From Rhea pennata (taxonomy: Eukaryota; Chordata; Aves; Rheiformes; Rheidae): a stretch of 64,000 bases of DNA. Every line of letters begins with the position of its first letter. Positions within the stretch are counted from its first letter, which is position 1. This document shows positions 1-23,300 of this stretch, in pieces. A program made the translations under genes and the position numbers. Where the stretch lies: NCBI RefSeq assembly GCF_028389875.1, contig NC_084663.1:94905265-94969264 (forward strand). The letters run 5' to 3'. The notes under the pieces are model-generated. The model was not told the origin of the DNA and did not search any database. It saw only the letters and a list, made by a program, of their open reading frames with translations.

Positions 1-511
1 ATTATATGTTGGAATTAGCTGCTGCAGTATGTGTTGGTAGATATGGTTAGGATCCCTCATAAACTGTGCTGAATGCATGTCCCCAGGTTCATCTGTGTTT
101 TTAGAAATTTAATGCAAGGAATAATCTTTGAGACAAAACTTTGTACAGGAGACAGTGGGGAAGGTATTTTTGAATCTGTCTAACTTTCAGATAGTCCCAA
201 GTAGTAGTAGTAATAGTGAGGCTTTATCACTTTAAGTGATAAAGCACCAGCATTTGGTTCTAAGAAAGTCCTAGTTCAAATCAGACTGACCTACTGATGG
301 TTAGCTTGTATACTTGTTCCTTGGTACTTCCATCATTTAATCCAGTGCAAAGGCTAGATAAGGGACATTTCCCCCCCCCCCCCTTCCCTCTCCCCCTCGC
401 AATTTAATTAACGAGGAAGCATCAGTCCATAATTGGATCGAAGTGCCCTTCCCTCAAAAGGTTAAAATCTATTCTGCATTTAAAAAGTGTTTCTCCATGC
501 CTTCTGTCTAG

Positions 512-634
512 CAGCTCATTGATCTTGAGCACATAATTTGCCTTTCGGAGACCACAGCTTTAGCTTTTAGAGACTACCAAGATCCCTGGGCATCTGTTTG
601 TACTTCTGGTCATGAGCTTTTCTCCTATATCCGG
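512..634 (+). other. candidate in-frame cassette exon upstream of the first recognised TBC1D23 exon
   Basis: A 123-base segment is open for 41 codons. It follows a pyrimidine-rich stretch ending in AG and is followed by GTAAGG, a strong donor. It starts and ends in phase 0, which fits the phase-0 start of the next recognised exon at 1116. The translation looks protein-like (it begins QLIDLEHIICLSE and ends LFSYIR), but I do not recognise it as part of TBC1D23 or any other protein. It could be a lineage-specific cassette exon, an exon of another transcript, or chance. Confidence 0.3.
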
Positions 635-1013
635 GTAAGGTACAGAGGAGGAGGTGACAATGATAAAAGCCTAGCAGGGAGCCTAGCTAGAGGAGGATCT
701 TACTGGCATGTAGAAATGCTAGGCTTGTTAAAGGAGTCTAAAACTACAAAGTTTGAAAATGTTATAGTCAAGGATATGTGGATATGGAAGTCCATCCCTC
801 TGCTATGCCAAATTACTGCTACTTGATTTCCCCTCCCACCACCGTGTTCTGATATCTTCAAGAATAAGCTAACAGATCCGAGTTGTGTTCTTTTTCTGGG
901 GAGAGCATGGTAGAATGAAGAAGAAGAGGGCCATTCTCAGTGCCTTACATAACATAAAATCTGACTCTGATTGGTTTTTTGCTTGTGTTTTGCTTGTGAG
1001 GTGCTTGTGTTAG

Positions 1014-12140
<11,127 letters not shown>

Positions 12141-13795
12141 TAACTAAAGACTTTGCAGAGAACGGTTTGTAAAGAAGAAGCAACCAAGATACTGTATGTG
12201 GACACAGTCTGACAGCTTTCCAGCTGAATTTCAATTTAAGAGAATTTTCTGTTTGCTGATGGGAGTGCCTGAGTAGCAGGCTTAAGATAGGGTAAATTAT
12301 TATCAATTTCTGAACAGTTTTTTAAATTTTCTTTTTGATTAATATTTTCTGTTATTGCAGAAATGTTTATTATAAAGGTCAGTTTGTCTCATTTTTTAAA
12401 GAAGCTTTAATGTGAGTGATCTGTATCTTGGTAAGAGAGGGTACAGTATGTAGTTGGATTTGTATGACTGTGTAAAAGGAAAGCAGCACTGTCAGGTATG
12501 GAGAAACAGTTGAAAACGGAACTGTCTTAAATGATTTGGACACCTGGTAGTAAAATGTCTCCATAGCCTACAGTCTCTAAATTTGATTTGGCTTACTGAA
12601 TAGTATCAAGGACTGACTAAAAGCACTCCAGTTTGTAAGCAGAGCAGATAAAATCTTAGAGATACTGCTTTCTTCTCGTAAAAAATGATTGGAATCTGGT
12701 TAAGATGAATGAAAAAATGCGAAGAATACTGTGAAATTAACTTTTTAAAATGTCCTAGTAGGTAAAATAATTGGATTTGGTAAATAAGTGCATTTTTAAA
12801 TACCAAACTGAATTGTACACAATAAGAAACTTAATACGGGGTTGCAGTTTTGTAATTATGCAAAATTTTACATTTCTTAGGTTGAGATTATTTCTCCTGT
12901 AAAAGTGAGTGTATGCATTGAAATTGGAGTTTATACTTCGTGACAGAATATGATAGTTGAAAACAAGTTATCTGGCTGCTCAGAAGTGAGATGCCTGGGA
13001 TATTAATTGGACTTTTTAAGAAAGCTTCAATTCAGCACAGAGTTTGTACCATTGAAGGTGTGTTGTTCTGCAAGAAAATTAATGCACACTGATTCAGGTG
13101 CTGTATGCCTGCGATAAATGTATTCATTACCTGTTGCCTTTGCCAATTCAATCATATGTTTATATTCTTTTCACTAATGTCATCTTCTAAATAAGGTAAC
13201 ATTTTAGAACTAGCAGCTATGTTATTGTTTATCTGCAGCTTTCCATTTGATCCAAGAACGGTTCTCTTGGTAGCAAGCCCAGTCCGGGAATGCCTCTGTG
13301 CATACTGAGGTGGAAATTATCAAAAATTGTAGAATAACGGTAACTGGGATTAGCTGTCCTGTGTGGAGTGTTCTGAGTATTTGAGTCAAAACCCATGGAC
13401 TGGAACAATCTCAGGAGATAAAATAAATGAAACTGACCTTTATAAAAACTGGCTATTCTAAGTTATTTTAGTAGGAATCAAGCTGAGGCACCTTAAATCT
13501 GGAACTAATTCCTTTTTCCTTTTTTCTTTTTTTTTCTTAGTACCTGAGTAAACACCAATAGAATTTGAACTGTTAAAGAGATTTGCATGAAATTGCACCT
13601 GGGCCTATGCTCATGTATTTATAGTTTTCCCTTGCAGCTGTTGTATTACTTTTCCCTCTTCCTAGAACCTTCTGAAAATCTCCTGAAGGGTCTCTGACCC
13701 TGCGCCTACTTCAGCAAAGAGATTTTTTCATGTAAAGATGTTTGTGTTACTGTTTATAAACTACAGTTGTAAATAAACCAGTACAATTTGAACAT
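12141..13795 (+). other. TBC1D23: TBC1D23 3' untranslated region
   Basis: No AG/GT-bounded coding exon follows the TAA at 12138-12140. The sequence is AT-rich and ends at a likely polyadenylation signal, AATAAA, at 13772-13777. An earlier candidate signal is near 13424. The cleavage point is inferred to lie shortly after 13790. Confidence 0.7.
13772..13777 (+). terminator. TBC1D23: poly(A) signal of TBC1D23
   Basis: The hexamer AATAAA is followed within about 30 bases by a T-rich stretch (TTGTTCTTAC). It is the last strong signal before the intergenic region. Confidence 0.65.
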
Positions 13796-13799
13796 AACT

Positions 13800-16500
13800 T
13801 GTTCTTACAGAAAGCATTTAATTGTATATCGTGTGACTTCTGTGAATCTAATAAGTTTCCCTAAAGGTGTTTTTTAAAAGGAAAGGGAATTTGATATTTG
13901 CAGTGAGAGAAGTTGATTATGGACCATAGGAAGCTACTGTCAGTGACACCTTATGTAAGTATATAGCTCACTTAGACTAATTTTATTGGACATTTTTGGA
14001 TGAACTAGGGTCAACATTCATAGCAATGTCAAAATGAGTTAACAAATGGTCAAATCATACAGAAGAGTTTTGTATTAATTCCAGACTTCTCAGCATCACA
14101 GTTTTATACTGTGAAAATGTTGACATAATGATGTAACACGTTTCTGCTAGTCATTAATGTGAGGAAAAACACATTTCTACAAATGTGACTGGGGGGCGGG
14201 AATTGAGAAGTCCAATGATATAATGATTAGCTGAAGTCTTTGTAATTATCTTTAAGAGCCAAATAACGCATATTTGGATATGAAAATGGAAAGTGGGTAA
14301 TGCATGTGCTTCTCTATCAGGTCAGCAAATAGAAGCCTTTTAGCTCTACAGAAACTAAAACTAGAGCTACAGTAACTCTTGTTTTAAACTCTTCTGTGTA
14401 GAAATATGTAGTACAAACCACTAAGAGGGTGGTTATTTATAATTTTTAAGGTAATGTGCAAGTTGTCAACAGATTCCTTATGACACAAAGCTCAGTTCAA
14501 AGTATAGATAATTTTCTGTTATGTATCTCTACCCACAATTTAGAGGCTATTTTTGCCTTACAGTATACATCTATAGTTAGTATGTTACTTACAAAACTCG
14601 TGCCGCTAAACAGAAATTCCAATTATAGTACTGAAATGGCAGCTTTTGAAAAGCAAAATGAAAGTATTCGGTATGCTACCTCCCATGTCTTTCATCTTCA
14701 GGAATGTTTAAAATTGTTTGCCAGAGGTTTGCGAGCTCCTGTTTTATTTTGCAAAGGATTGCTGCCTTTGTTGAATATAACATGACAGCTGCTATTGTTG
14801 CTGGGTCTTTAATTCCTTATTTAACTCTCCTTTAGTGATATAAATGAGGTCTGTAGTAGGAAAGAAAACACTCTTCTCAAGTAAGCTTTCCTGGCAGTTG
14901 GAGGCTCGTATATGTGTTTATAACCAAAGTCAGTGTCTCCATGCTCCTGTTTGCTTTTGTCTTACAAATTTCTATTAGATTCTGGTTTATGTGAGAATTT
15001 GTGTAAAACTTTACGTACATTATCACCAAAAATACCCTCAGCCTCTGGGGAGTTGCAACTTTTAATTGTACTAGCTTCTCTAGATGTAAGTAAAGAATAA
15101 TTGCTGCTCTTTCAGTTCAGTTCCAGTTAGGACTTGCCAGTGGGTCTTAACCATGGTTACAGCTTTTCCTGATAACTGCTTTAGCTGTAGCTTGAAAGCT
15201 GTGGACTCTGTCAAGCAGCTGCTGTTTTGAAGAGTAGTCCACTGAATTGCTGAGAGGTTTCCCCTTTGTGGGGAGGAAGGAGTGACAGTGTGCTCACTTG
15301 TTCTTTTGGGGCGTATTTAATGTTTTTGGATACTATTGTTTTGAAACTTGAAAAAATAACTGTTCATTTTCCTTCTTTGTGTTGTGCTGTGCCCCAAACC
15401 CTATCTGAACTCAGGAGACGGCTGTTCTTTGTGCCTGGGTGTGCTATTAAAAATATATATATTCATACATGCTACTTCTGCTACCATGGGAACAAGTAAA
15501 AGGGAAGGCACACCCGGTTTGCCATGAGGGGTTCCCTCCACTGCTCTGGGGACAGCATTGTATTCAATCAAGTTGAATAGTTATTTTGTCAAGGGGAGGT
15601 TTATAATGGTAGCGTATAGGCTGCTGAATTTTATTCACTACCTCCCCTTTATTTCGGCTCCTCACATTTCCTTATCAACTCAAAGCGTGTGAGAGGTTGC
15701 TCACACCGGGTTACATGCTTTGCTTTCTCCTTGCCCCGTCTGTGGTCATCTGCTTTGAACTTGCAGAGGTACTTTTGCACCAGAAATACTGTGGGGCTGG
15801 GTGGGTGGAGTACAGGCAGCTGAACAAGGTGAATCTGTAATACTACAAACATGCTTTCAGGAAGAGAACATAGAGACGCGGGGATGCAATGTTGTGGCTG
15901 GAGCCAGGGGGAGCACTTGATAACAAAAGCACCCTGGCAGATAGTGTATCAGTTTCTACCCTAGAAAAGGCTGTTCCTGTAAAAGAAGGCAGGATGTACC
16001 AGTGTTTCAAGTGAGCCGGTTACCTATAAACTACTAGCGCTCTCTTGGGACTGGTCCTTAGCACATCCAGGATGGCTGGGGGCTGCGTAGGGCTGGGAAG
16101 CCAGGGAAGTCACCTCATAATCTAGTAGAGCACGGACAGGTCTAAAGTCACCACAGCTTTTTTGTCAAGGGCTGAGAGGACACGGGAGGAGCATGCCTGA
16201 GGCCTCGTCATCTGCTGAGGTTACTCGCGGCAGGAGGGTGGTGGTCAGCAGTGGTTTTTGCCTTATTTCCATCCCCTTGGTCTTTATTCCTGCTCTCAAG
16301 GCAAAGTGTGCTGCTCCCCGAGGGCATGCGCAAAACCGCTTGTGGGAAGCGCTGTGAAATTGGATCAAGAAACTGGCTGGACTTTAAAGCAGTATGTGAC
16401 TCACAATTTTAAGCAAGATGAATAGCTTTTTTAAAAAATATAGTCAGAAAAAAGGTATTTCAGATGGACTTTTGCATGAAAAAAGGAGAGCAAATTACAA
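13800..16500. other. TBC1D23-NIT2 intergenic region
   Basis: No coding exon, RNA gene or recognisable repeat was found. A 109-codon open frame at 14456-14785 has no splice or protein-family support. Base composition changes from AT-rich to GC-rich near 16.56 kb at the NIT2 CpG island. Confidence 0.6.
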
Positions 16501-16559
16501 ATATTTGGGAAGCGAAGCACAACGTCCAGCAGCCCGAGCATTTCAGGATACCCAGAGCA

Positions 16560-17300
16560 AGGTAACTGCTAGGATCGTCGGGTATTGTTGGGGGCGGAGG
16601 GAGGGGCAAACGCAAGGGCCGGGCCCCGCAGCGCGGTGGGGCGGAGGGCGCTCCCTGCTCCCCGCTTCGCCCCTTTCCTGCTTGAGGAGAGGCGGCCGGG
16701 GCAGGAAGCGGTGGCGGCGGAGCAGCTGCGGCCGGTTCTCGCCTCGGGCTGCGCCATCGGAAACCGCGGCGGGACTACATTTCCCAGCAGCCCGCGGGCG
16801 GGGCGGGGCGGGGCGGGCTGGCGCGCATGCGCGGGGCCGTCCGCCTGGCTGCCTGAAGGGGGAGGTGGGCGGTGAGGCGGGTGCAGCGGCCTTGCGGCGC
16901 CATGGCGAGTGAGTGGCGGGGTCGCGCGGTCGGAGTGGCCGTTGCTGCCCTCCCGCGCCTCTCCTTGCCCCGCTCCCGCGGCGTCCCGGCCGTTGGGGGC
17001 CGCCGTCAGCGAGGACCTGCCCCTCCGGCGGAGCTCTGGCCTCCCGCCGCGGTGACCGCCCCTGAGAGGGGGCGCCGCGCCGCCCCGCGCCGGCTCCGCG
17101 GCGGAGCCCTGCGCAGCGCGGAGGGGCCGCCGCGAGCTGCCCCCGCGCTGTTACTTGCCCCGCGGGGACGCAGCCGCGGCCTGCGCGGAGGCGGGCGGGC
17201 GGGCTGTTGGGGAGGCTGCGCGGCGAGAATCCCTGCGCGGTGCTCTAGCGGGCGGTTTGCCGGGAGGCTGGGTCTCGGCCGGTCAGGCTTGTGAAGCTTC
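16560..17300 (+). promoter_or_regulatory. NIT2: CpG-island promoter of NIT2
   Basis: A very GC- and CpG-rich block starts about 340 bases before the NIT2 start codon and ends in intron 1. It contains ACTACATTTCCCAGCAG (16774-16790), which resembles the ZNF143/SBS element; a run of GGGGCGGGGC Sp1-type boxes (about 16796-16818); and the perfect palindrome GCGCATGCGC (16823-16832), an NRF1-type site. There is no TATA box. This arrangement is typical of a housekeeping promoter with dispersed starts. The factor names follow from known motifs and binding is not shown here. Confidence 0.85.
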
Positions 17301-20300
17301 TGACGCCTTCCAGAAGAAAATGCCCGTGCTTCGGAGTGATGGAGAAATGAAGTGATGTTTTACTTCACTGACATGCTGTTAACCTGGCTGTGGTTTGTGT
17401 TGCTGTAGAGTTATCCTAAGGACTGTTTTTAAAGAAGTTCTTGGAGCAGCTTGGGCCAGAAGAAGAGAACTCGTGCCTCTACTGCACTCTTGCGCGTTTC
17501 TCTGTGCTTCCGTTAGTCTTCCGTGTCAACGTTTTAACACAGAGCTTGGGTACAACGCAGAACTGTAGTGAGAGAGCTTTAATTTTGCCCTTTTCACGAA
17601 CTACAAATCTGAGGCCCAGGGCGGTTGAGGCGAATGATTTCCTGAGACTTCTCGTGCTGGTATTTAGGTGGTGCTCCCTTACTGTGGGAGGGAACTTGGT
17701 TAGACATTTACCTAGTAGGTGCTCTTCTGACTTTCTGCAAAGTGAGTTTATGCTGGAATATAATCTCTGAGAGTGTGATTTCTCTGAGCAGAAATCCATC
17801 GAATTATCAGAGATTTAGACAGACTACTGCTGTGGCTGTCTAAATGGGATAGAAGAACTCACTGCGCTTGTGTTTGTTTACAATCCTAGTAAAACTTTGT
17901 TCACTCACTTAGCTAAATATTCGGGCGCTCTCGTATGAGTAGTGGCCAAATCACGGATTAATCATTTGCCTCACTTTAAAAAATCAGTTACTTAGCTACT
18001 GAACTGAGAACGGAAGTTTGGAGGAAAGACCTTGCCTGACTGTTCCTGACCCGACCTAGACTTGCTCATGACAAGTTTTTGCTGCTTCCCTGACCGTGGC
18101 GACTATGCTGCTCGCTGCTTAATCCCGTAGTTGCCTTTGTATGACCTAGGAGTCTTCAGACGAGAAATACTTTAAGCCTAGGGTGTTTTTCTTTATGAAG
18201 CTAGAACACTTTTGTTTAAAAGCAGGCAGTTCTACCTGATGAGGAAGTATTTTTCTGAAGCCCAAGGAGCTGGGAGATTCGTGGAAGGTAGTTGTCTGAG
18301 GGGTATCCACAAAACTTGATATCTCCATGTCTTGTAACTCAAAGGCTCCAGCAGATATAAATCCTGTTTAGCTGCAGTAGACAAGTGTTGATAACACATG
18401 CATCTTCCCCTTGTCTAGAGATGGAATTGTAAAGAAATCATCAGTGAAGTCATTGCCTCTGTTGCTTGATGGCTCCTCATATCCATTTCTCAGGCCTGGT
18501 GTGACGTTTGACAAATAAAGGCAAACCATTCCTTATCTGGATGCTTTGGGAATTATCCTGGTCTTTTAGTTTGCTATCAGCATTTTATGAGATGCAGTGC
18601 TCGTGAAATGATGGGCACAGCCAAAAGATTCACTAACAAGACACGTAGCGAGTTGGGAAGGAAGCGGGTCTCGATCATTAAGGGTTTCCTTGTCCTGCTT
18701 ATCACTACACAGAATCCTACGTGGGAGCTTGGACTGGATATTTTCTAGGCTGAGTGGGGTCTGCCCTGTTACCAGCACATAAACTGTGTGATCCTTGAGC
18801 TGAGCCAGGGGATGCTGTGTATGGTTCCCATGTGGCAAGCCTAGGTTTGAATGTTTCCCCATGTTCAGAGGCTGTTTCTAGAGTCGTATGCTGACTGAAT
18901 AATGAATTGGATATGGTCAATATATGCAAGATACATGGAGATATAGGCAAAACTACTTTGTTCAACGCTTACTAATGAATTCAGAATTTTTGTTTACCTG
19001 GGGGATTTCACTGGCTAATTGTTTCTTTTCTGTCATTAGACTTCCGCTTGGCGCTCATTCAGCTTCACGTATCTGCTGTCAAATCAGATAACCTGCAACA
19101 AGCCTGCAGACTGGTGAAAGAAGCATCAGCAAAAGGCGCAAAAGTTGTGGCTCTACCTGTGAGTAGAGGTCTTAAACTTAAAAATCCTGAACCTCAGACC
19201 CTTGGAAACCTCTTGTTCCAGTGTTAGTTGTGAGTTCATATTCCTGTTTCCATATTCTTTGGGTATGCTTAGATGCTGTAACAGACTCCAAAACAGAGGA
19301 GAAAAGGAATGAATATGTCATATCTAGTGGCATGCAGCAAGGGGACTTTAATTGGCTGAAGCTAGCAGGTTGTCCTTTTTTTTTTTTTTTGTGGGACAAG
19401 ATTCTGAAGAAGTTTGTGCTGGTTGAAATCCCAGGCAGTTTCATCAGCCCTGACTGGTTTGTTCTGAATCGCAGAAGTGAGACTGTGGTCTGAGTCTTTG
19501 CAGAAGCCTTCTGTGCTGGAATCTAGGAAAAGATGATTTTTTTCAGCAAAAGGATGTCAATGTGAAAATGAAAGAGAACAGGCATCCAGTGTCTCTTTTT
19601 GCCTCAGCCCTTTCAGATTAGGCAGCATATGAGAAACAGCATGGGTTTTGAGACATTTCCAGTAGGTTGTCTGTGGCTGAATTGTCATCCAAACACCTCT
19701 TTCTTGTATGACATCCTTGTGTAGGAACATAATCTGCACTTAAAATTGTTGACCAGTTCTGCTCTACCTTTTTGACTTCACCCACAATTGCCTTGCTGAG
19801 CTTTACAAAGATGAATGTGTTGGCAGTGAGGTGACCTTCCCCATGCAGCTGGGAGCTTTTTCCTTTCTTCTGGGGGAAGGAAGGAAGGAAGGAAGGAATT
19901 TGTTACCCCTGTGCCTTGCAGCCTCTGACTGAGGAGTGCAGAGTTCTCTGCAGGGTGAGCTTTGGTTGTGAATGTTTTACACAAAGAATGTTCTCCGTCG
20001 TGCTGTCACAGGCCAAGCGTTAAGCAAGCTTCCCCGCTGCTTTGTACCAACACAGCTTTGGTACTGCGCGTGGCCTTTGATTATCCTGGCTGGGCCTCCT
20101 ACATGGAGATTATCTATTGTTTGCAAGTTTTGTCACATGTGCAAGTGTTGAGTTTTCTAGCCCTGTTTGGTAGAGATTTTTATCTTGCTAGTGATACTTT
20201 ATGCTTATAAAGTAGGTCCTCTTAAATAAGCAAGGTCTCTCACAGGCTTTGGGAAGGTAAAGTTTTTGTTGCTGCTAGGAGGCAGGTATGAAATTGTCTC

Positions 20301-23300
20301 TTGTCTCCCCTTGTTTATTTATTTATTTTAAAGTCACCCATCATAGAGACTTGCACTGAGCATATAGTGCGGAGGCATGTGGCAGTCTTCCTGTGATATA
20401 CTGCCCTTGTTGTGTTGTTTTTCTTCACTCCTGAACCTGAAGACCTGTTGGACAAAACCAGTTTGTAGTATTTATAGGTAAAGAGAGAACAGCAGAACCT
20501 TTTGAATCTAGAAACGAGTTGAAAAAAAATCAAAGATCTGTCCCTATATTCTTCCACTTTGGAGAGCATGGAACTAGGAGATCTGTGCAGGCAGTGTGCA
20601 GTCATGTCCAGTGTTATCTTACTGTATAGCCCTATGTTTTTGCTACCACCCACATTGCTGTTGCAGGTGACAAGAAGAAGGTGAAGGCAGTTAGGATTGA
20701 TTTCATTTTCCTGAAGAGCACTCTGGCTTTCAAAGGCCTGAGAAACTCATTTGACAGTCTGCAGAGACCTCCTCTCTCAATTTTCCATCCACAAATTATG
20801 CCATGAATTAGCTGGTGCCTAACAGCATTTTGTGCTTTGTGCCTCTCTTCCTGCAAGTGTGTTTGTGCATGTGTGCATGTGGCAAAAACTCATCTGGTTT
20901 TGGGTCAGATCTTCTAGTTCAGAAGAATCTACTGTAGTTCTGAAGATGTTTGTTTGGCCAGTTAGGGCATAAATGTTTGTTGTGCTATTCCAGGCTTGAT
21001 ATTTTTTTTCTTGTTTTTTTTTTCTCTAGTAAAAACTTCCAGTGAGCTGAAGTAACAACCAAAGCACATGCCTGGGCGGGGAATCAGTTGTCTAAGAGTA
21101 GGTGCTCAGTGCTATCTGATAGTCCACCTGTGGCCTCCTGCTGCATTCCTTTAGAAGAGAAGTAACAGTGTGAGTGGGGGTGTCTCATGTGCGTAGAGGG
21201 CTGGTAAATGTAATGCAGAGTGAGTTCAGGATATCTTGGGCCTCTCAGATACTGCTAGCCATCTATCTAAGCATCTGCCCTTGTGGCCAGGAAGGCCAAT
21301 GGTATGCTGGGGTACATCAGGAAGACTGTTGCCAGCAGGTCAAGGGAGGTGATCTGCCCCTCTCCTCAGCCCTGGGGAGGCCTCATCTCGAGTACTGCGT
21401 CCAGTTCTGGGCTCCCCAGGACAAGAGAGACATGGAGATACTGGAGAGAGTCCAGCGTAGGGCTGTGAAGATGATCAGAGGGCTGGAGCATCTGGCCCAC
21501 GAGGAACGGCTGCGAGAGCTGGACCTCTTCAGCCTGGAGAAGAGAAGACTGAGGGGGGAATCTTATCAATGTTGTCTAAGTACCTGAAGGGAGGGTGTCA
21601 AGGGGACGAGGACAAACTCTTCTCAGTTGTCCCGTGTGACAGGACAAGAGGCAATGGGCAGAGACTGAAGCACAGGAAGTTCCGCCTGACCGTGAGGGGG
21701 AATTTCTTCACTGTGGGAGTGACAGAGCACTGGCACAGGTTGCCCAGGGAGGCTGTGGAGTGTCCTTCTCTGGAGATCTTCAAGGCCCGCCTGGACGCAA
21801 CCCTGTCTACCATGCTCTAGGTGACCCTGCTGAGCAGGGAGGTTGGACTAGATGATCTCCAGAGGTCCCTTCCAACCTTACTGAATCTATGATTCTGTGG
21901 TTCTATGATCTAAACCCCTCTGTTAATCTTATTGTCTAAAGATTACATGCCTCATTCTGAAGAACAGTGAATCTTTAACTAGAGACTAAGACAGAGGGCT
22001 TTGTTCGCTTATGGGGAAATAGTATTTAAAGGATTACTTTAGGAAAAGATGTTGAGAAATCCATATTCTGTCCATATTCTGAAAAAGGTCCTTCAAAAAA
22101 AAAAAAAAAAAAAAAAGAAAAGAAAAAAAAAGAAAGAAAAGAAAAATGGGAAGAAAATGTAGTCTGTGGATGAGCACAAGAATTTCAGTTTAGAGAAAAT
22201 CAAATTTAGCTTCTAAATTGTCAGATGAGCTAGGTGGGACTTGGTTCATTGCTCTGAGAAGACTCCTTTTAATCTTGCTAAGTCTAGGTGGATAAATATG
22301 CTAGCCTTGTTACAAACAGCTTGCCTGGTACTCCTAGCTCATGTTCTGTCTGCCACATGTTCACATCAGGACATTGTTGTCTCCAGCTCTCTATTGGCTC
22401 TCTGATATCTGCGGAGCTCCCGTAAAGCTGAAGGTTGTATTAGAATATTGATAGAAGTGGTGTTATCATATTTTAACTTAATTTCATTTTTTTTCCAATT
22501 TGAGGAATGTTTTAACTCTCCTTATGGAACCCAGTACTTCAAAGAATACGCAGAGAAGATTCCTGGAGAGTCGACACACAAACTCTCAGAAGCTGCCAAG
22601 GAGTGTAGCATTTATCTTGTTGGAGGTAGCTTATTCCTCACGCTTATCTCCTTGAGGGGGAAAAAGGGCAAAGTCTGTTTGTGCAGCTGCACAAAAACTC
22701 CGTGTATTGCAGTGATGCAGATGCATGAAAACTCTGTATATTACAGTGCAAAATCTTTGTTCTTGCCTTAATGAAGGCTCCCTTCCAGAAGAGGATGGTG
22801 GAAAGCTGTATAATACGTGTACTGTCTTTGGGCCTGATGGTGTGATGCTGGCTAAGCATAGGAAGGTAAGATGGCAGAGAATTGCTATTAGAAGGTTTCT
22901 TAGTGGTATGAATAGCATTTAGCAGTTGCCCCCAAAATGATACTGTATTTTCTTTTTAGAAGGCACAAGTAACCTCATCTGTGCCTAAAGATGATGTGAC
23001 CAGTAGGCTCTTGCAGTAATAATCAGCGGCATACTGTGGTTAATAAGTGCCTGCAGTTTTTCTTTGAGACATGAAAATACCCTCTTTCAAAGGTGATCGT
23101 ACACTTCTCTTGGATAAAGATAGTAGGACACGGAAGGCTTAATTGGCTTGTCCCAGGTGCTGGGAAATCTGTCATAAAGAGTAAGTCCTGATCCAACTCA
23201 GCGCGCCTCTGTACATTGGTCTAGGTCTGAAATCTAGTGCCATTTTGCTGGGATCAGGATTTTTTTCTTCAGATTCCCAGTGGACATAGCCTTCCTGTCC

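Noticed and set aside
14456-14785. 109-codon + strand open frame in the intergenic region
   Set aside because: No splice context, no family resemblance, AT-rich surroundings and no conserved motif visible.
16418-17355. Open frames across the NIT2 CpG island
   Set aside because: GC-rich DNA has few stops. These frames cross the promoter, exon 1 and intron 1 and do not match the spliced NIT2 reading.
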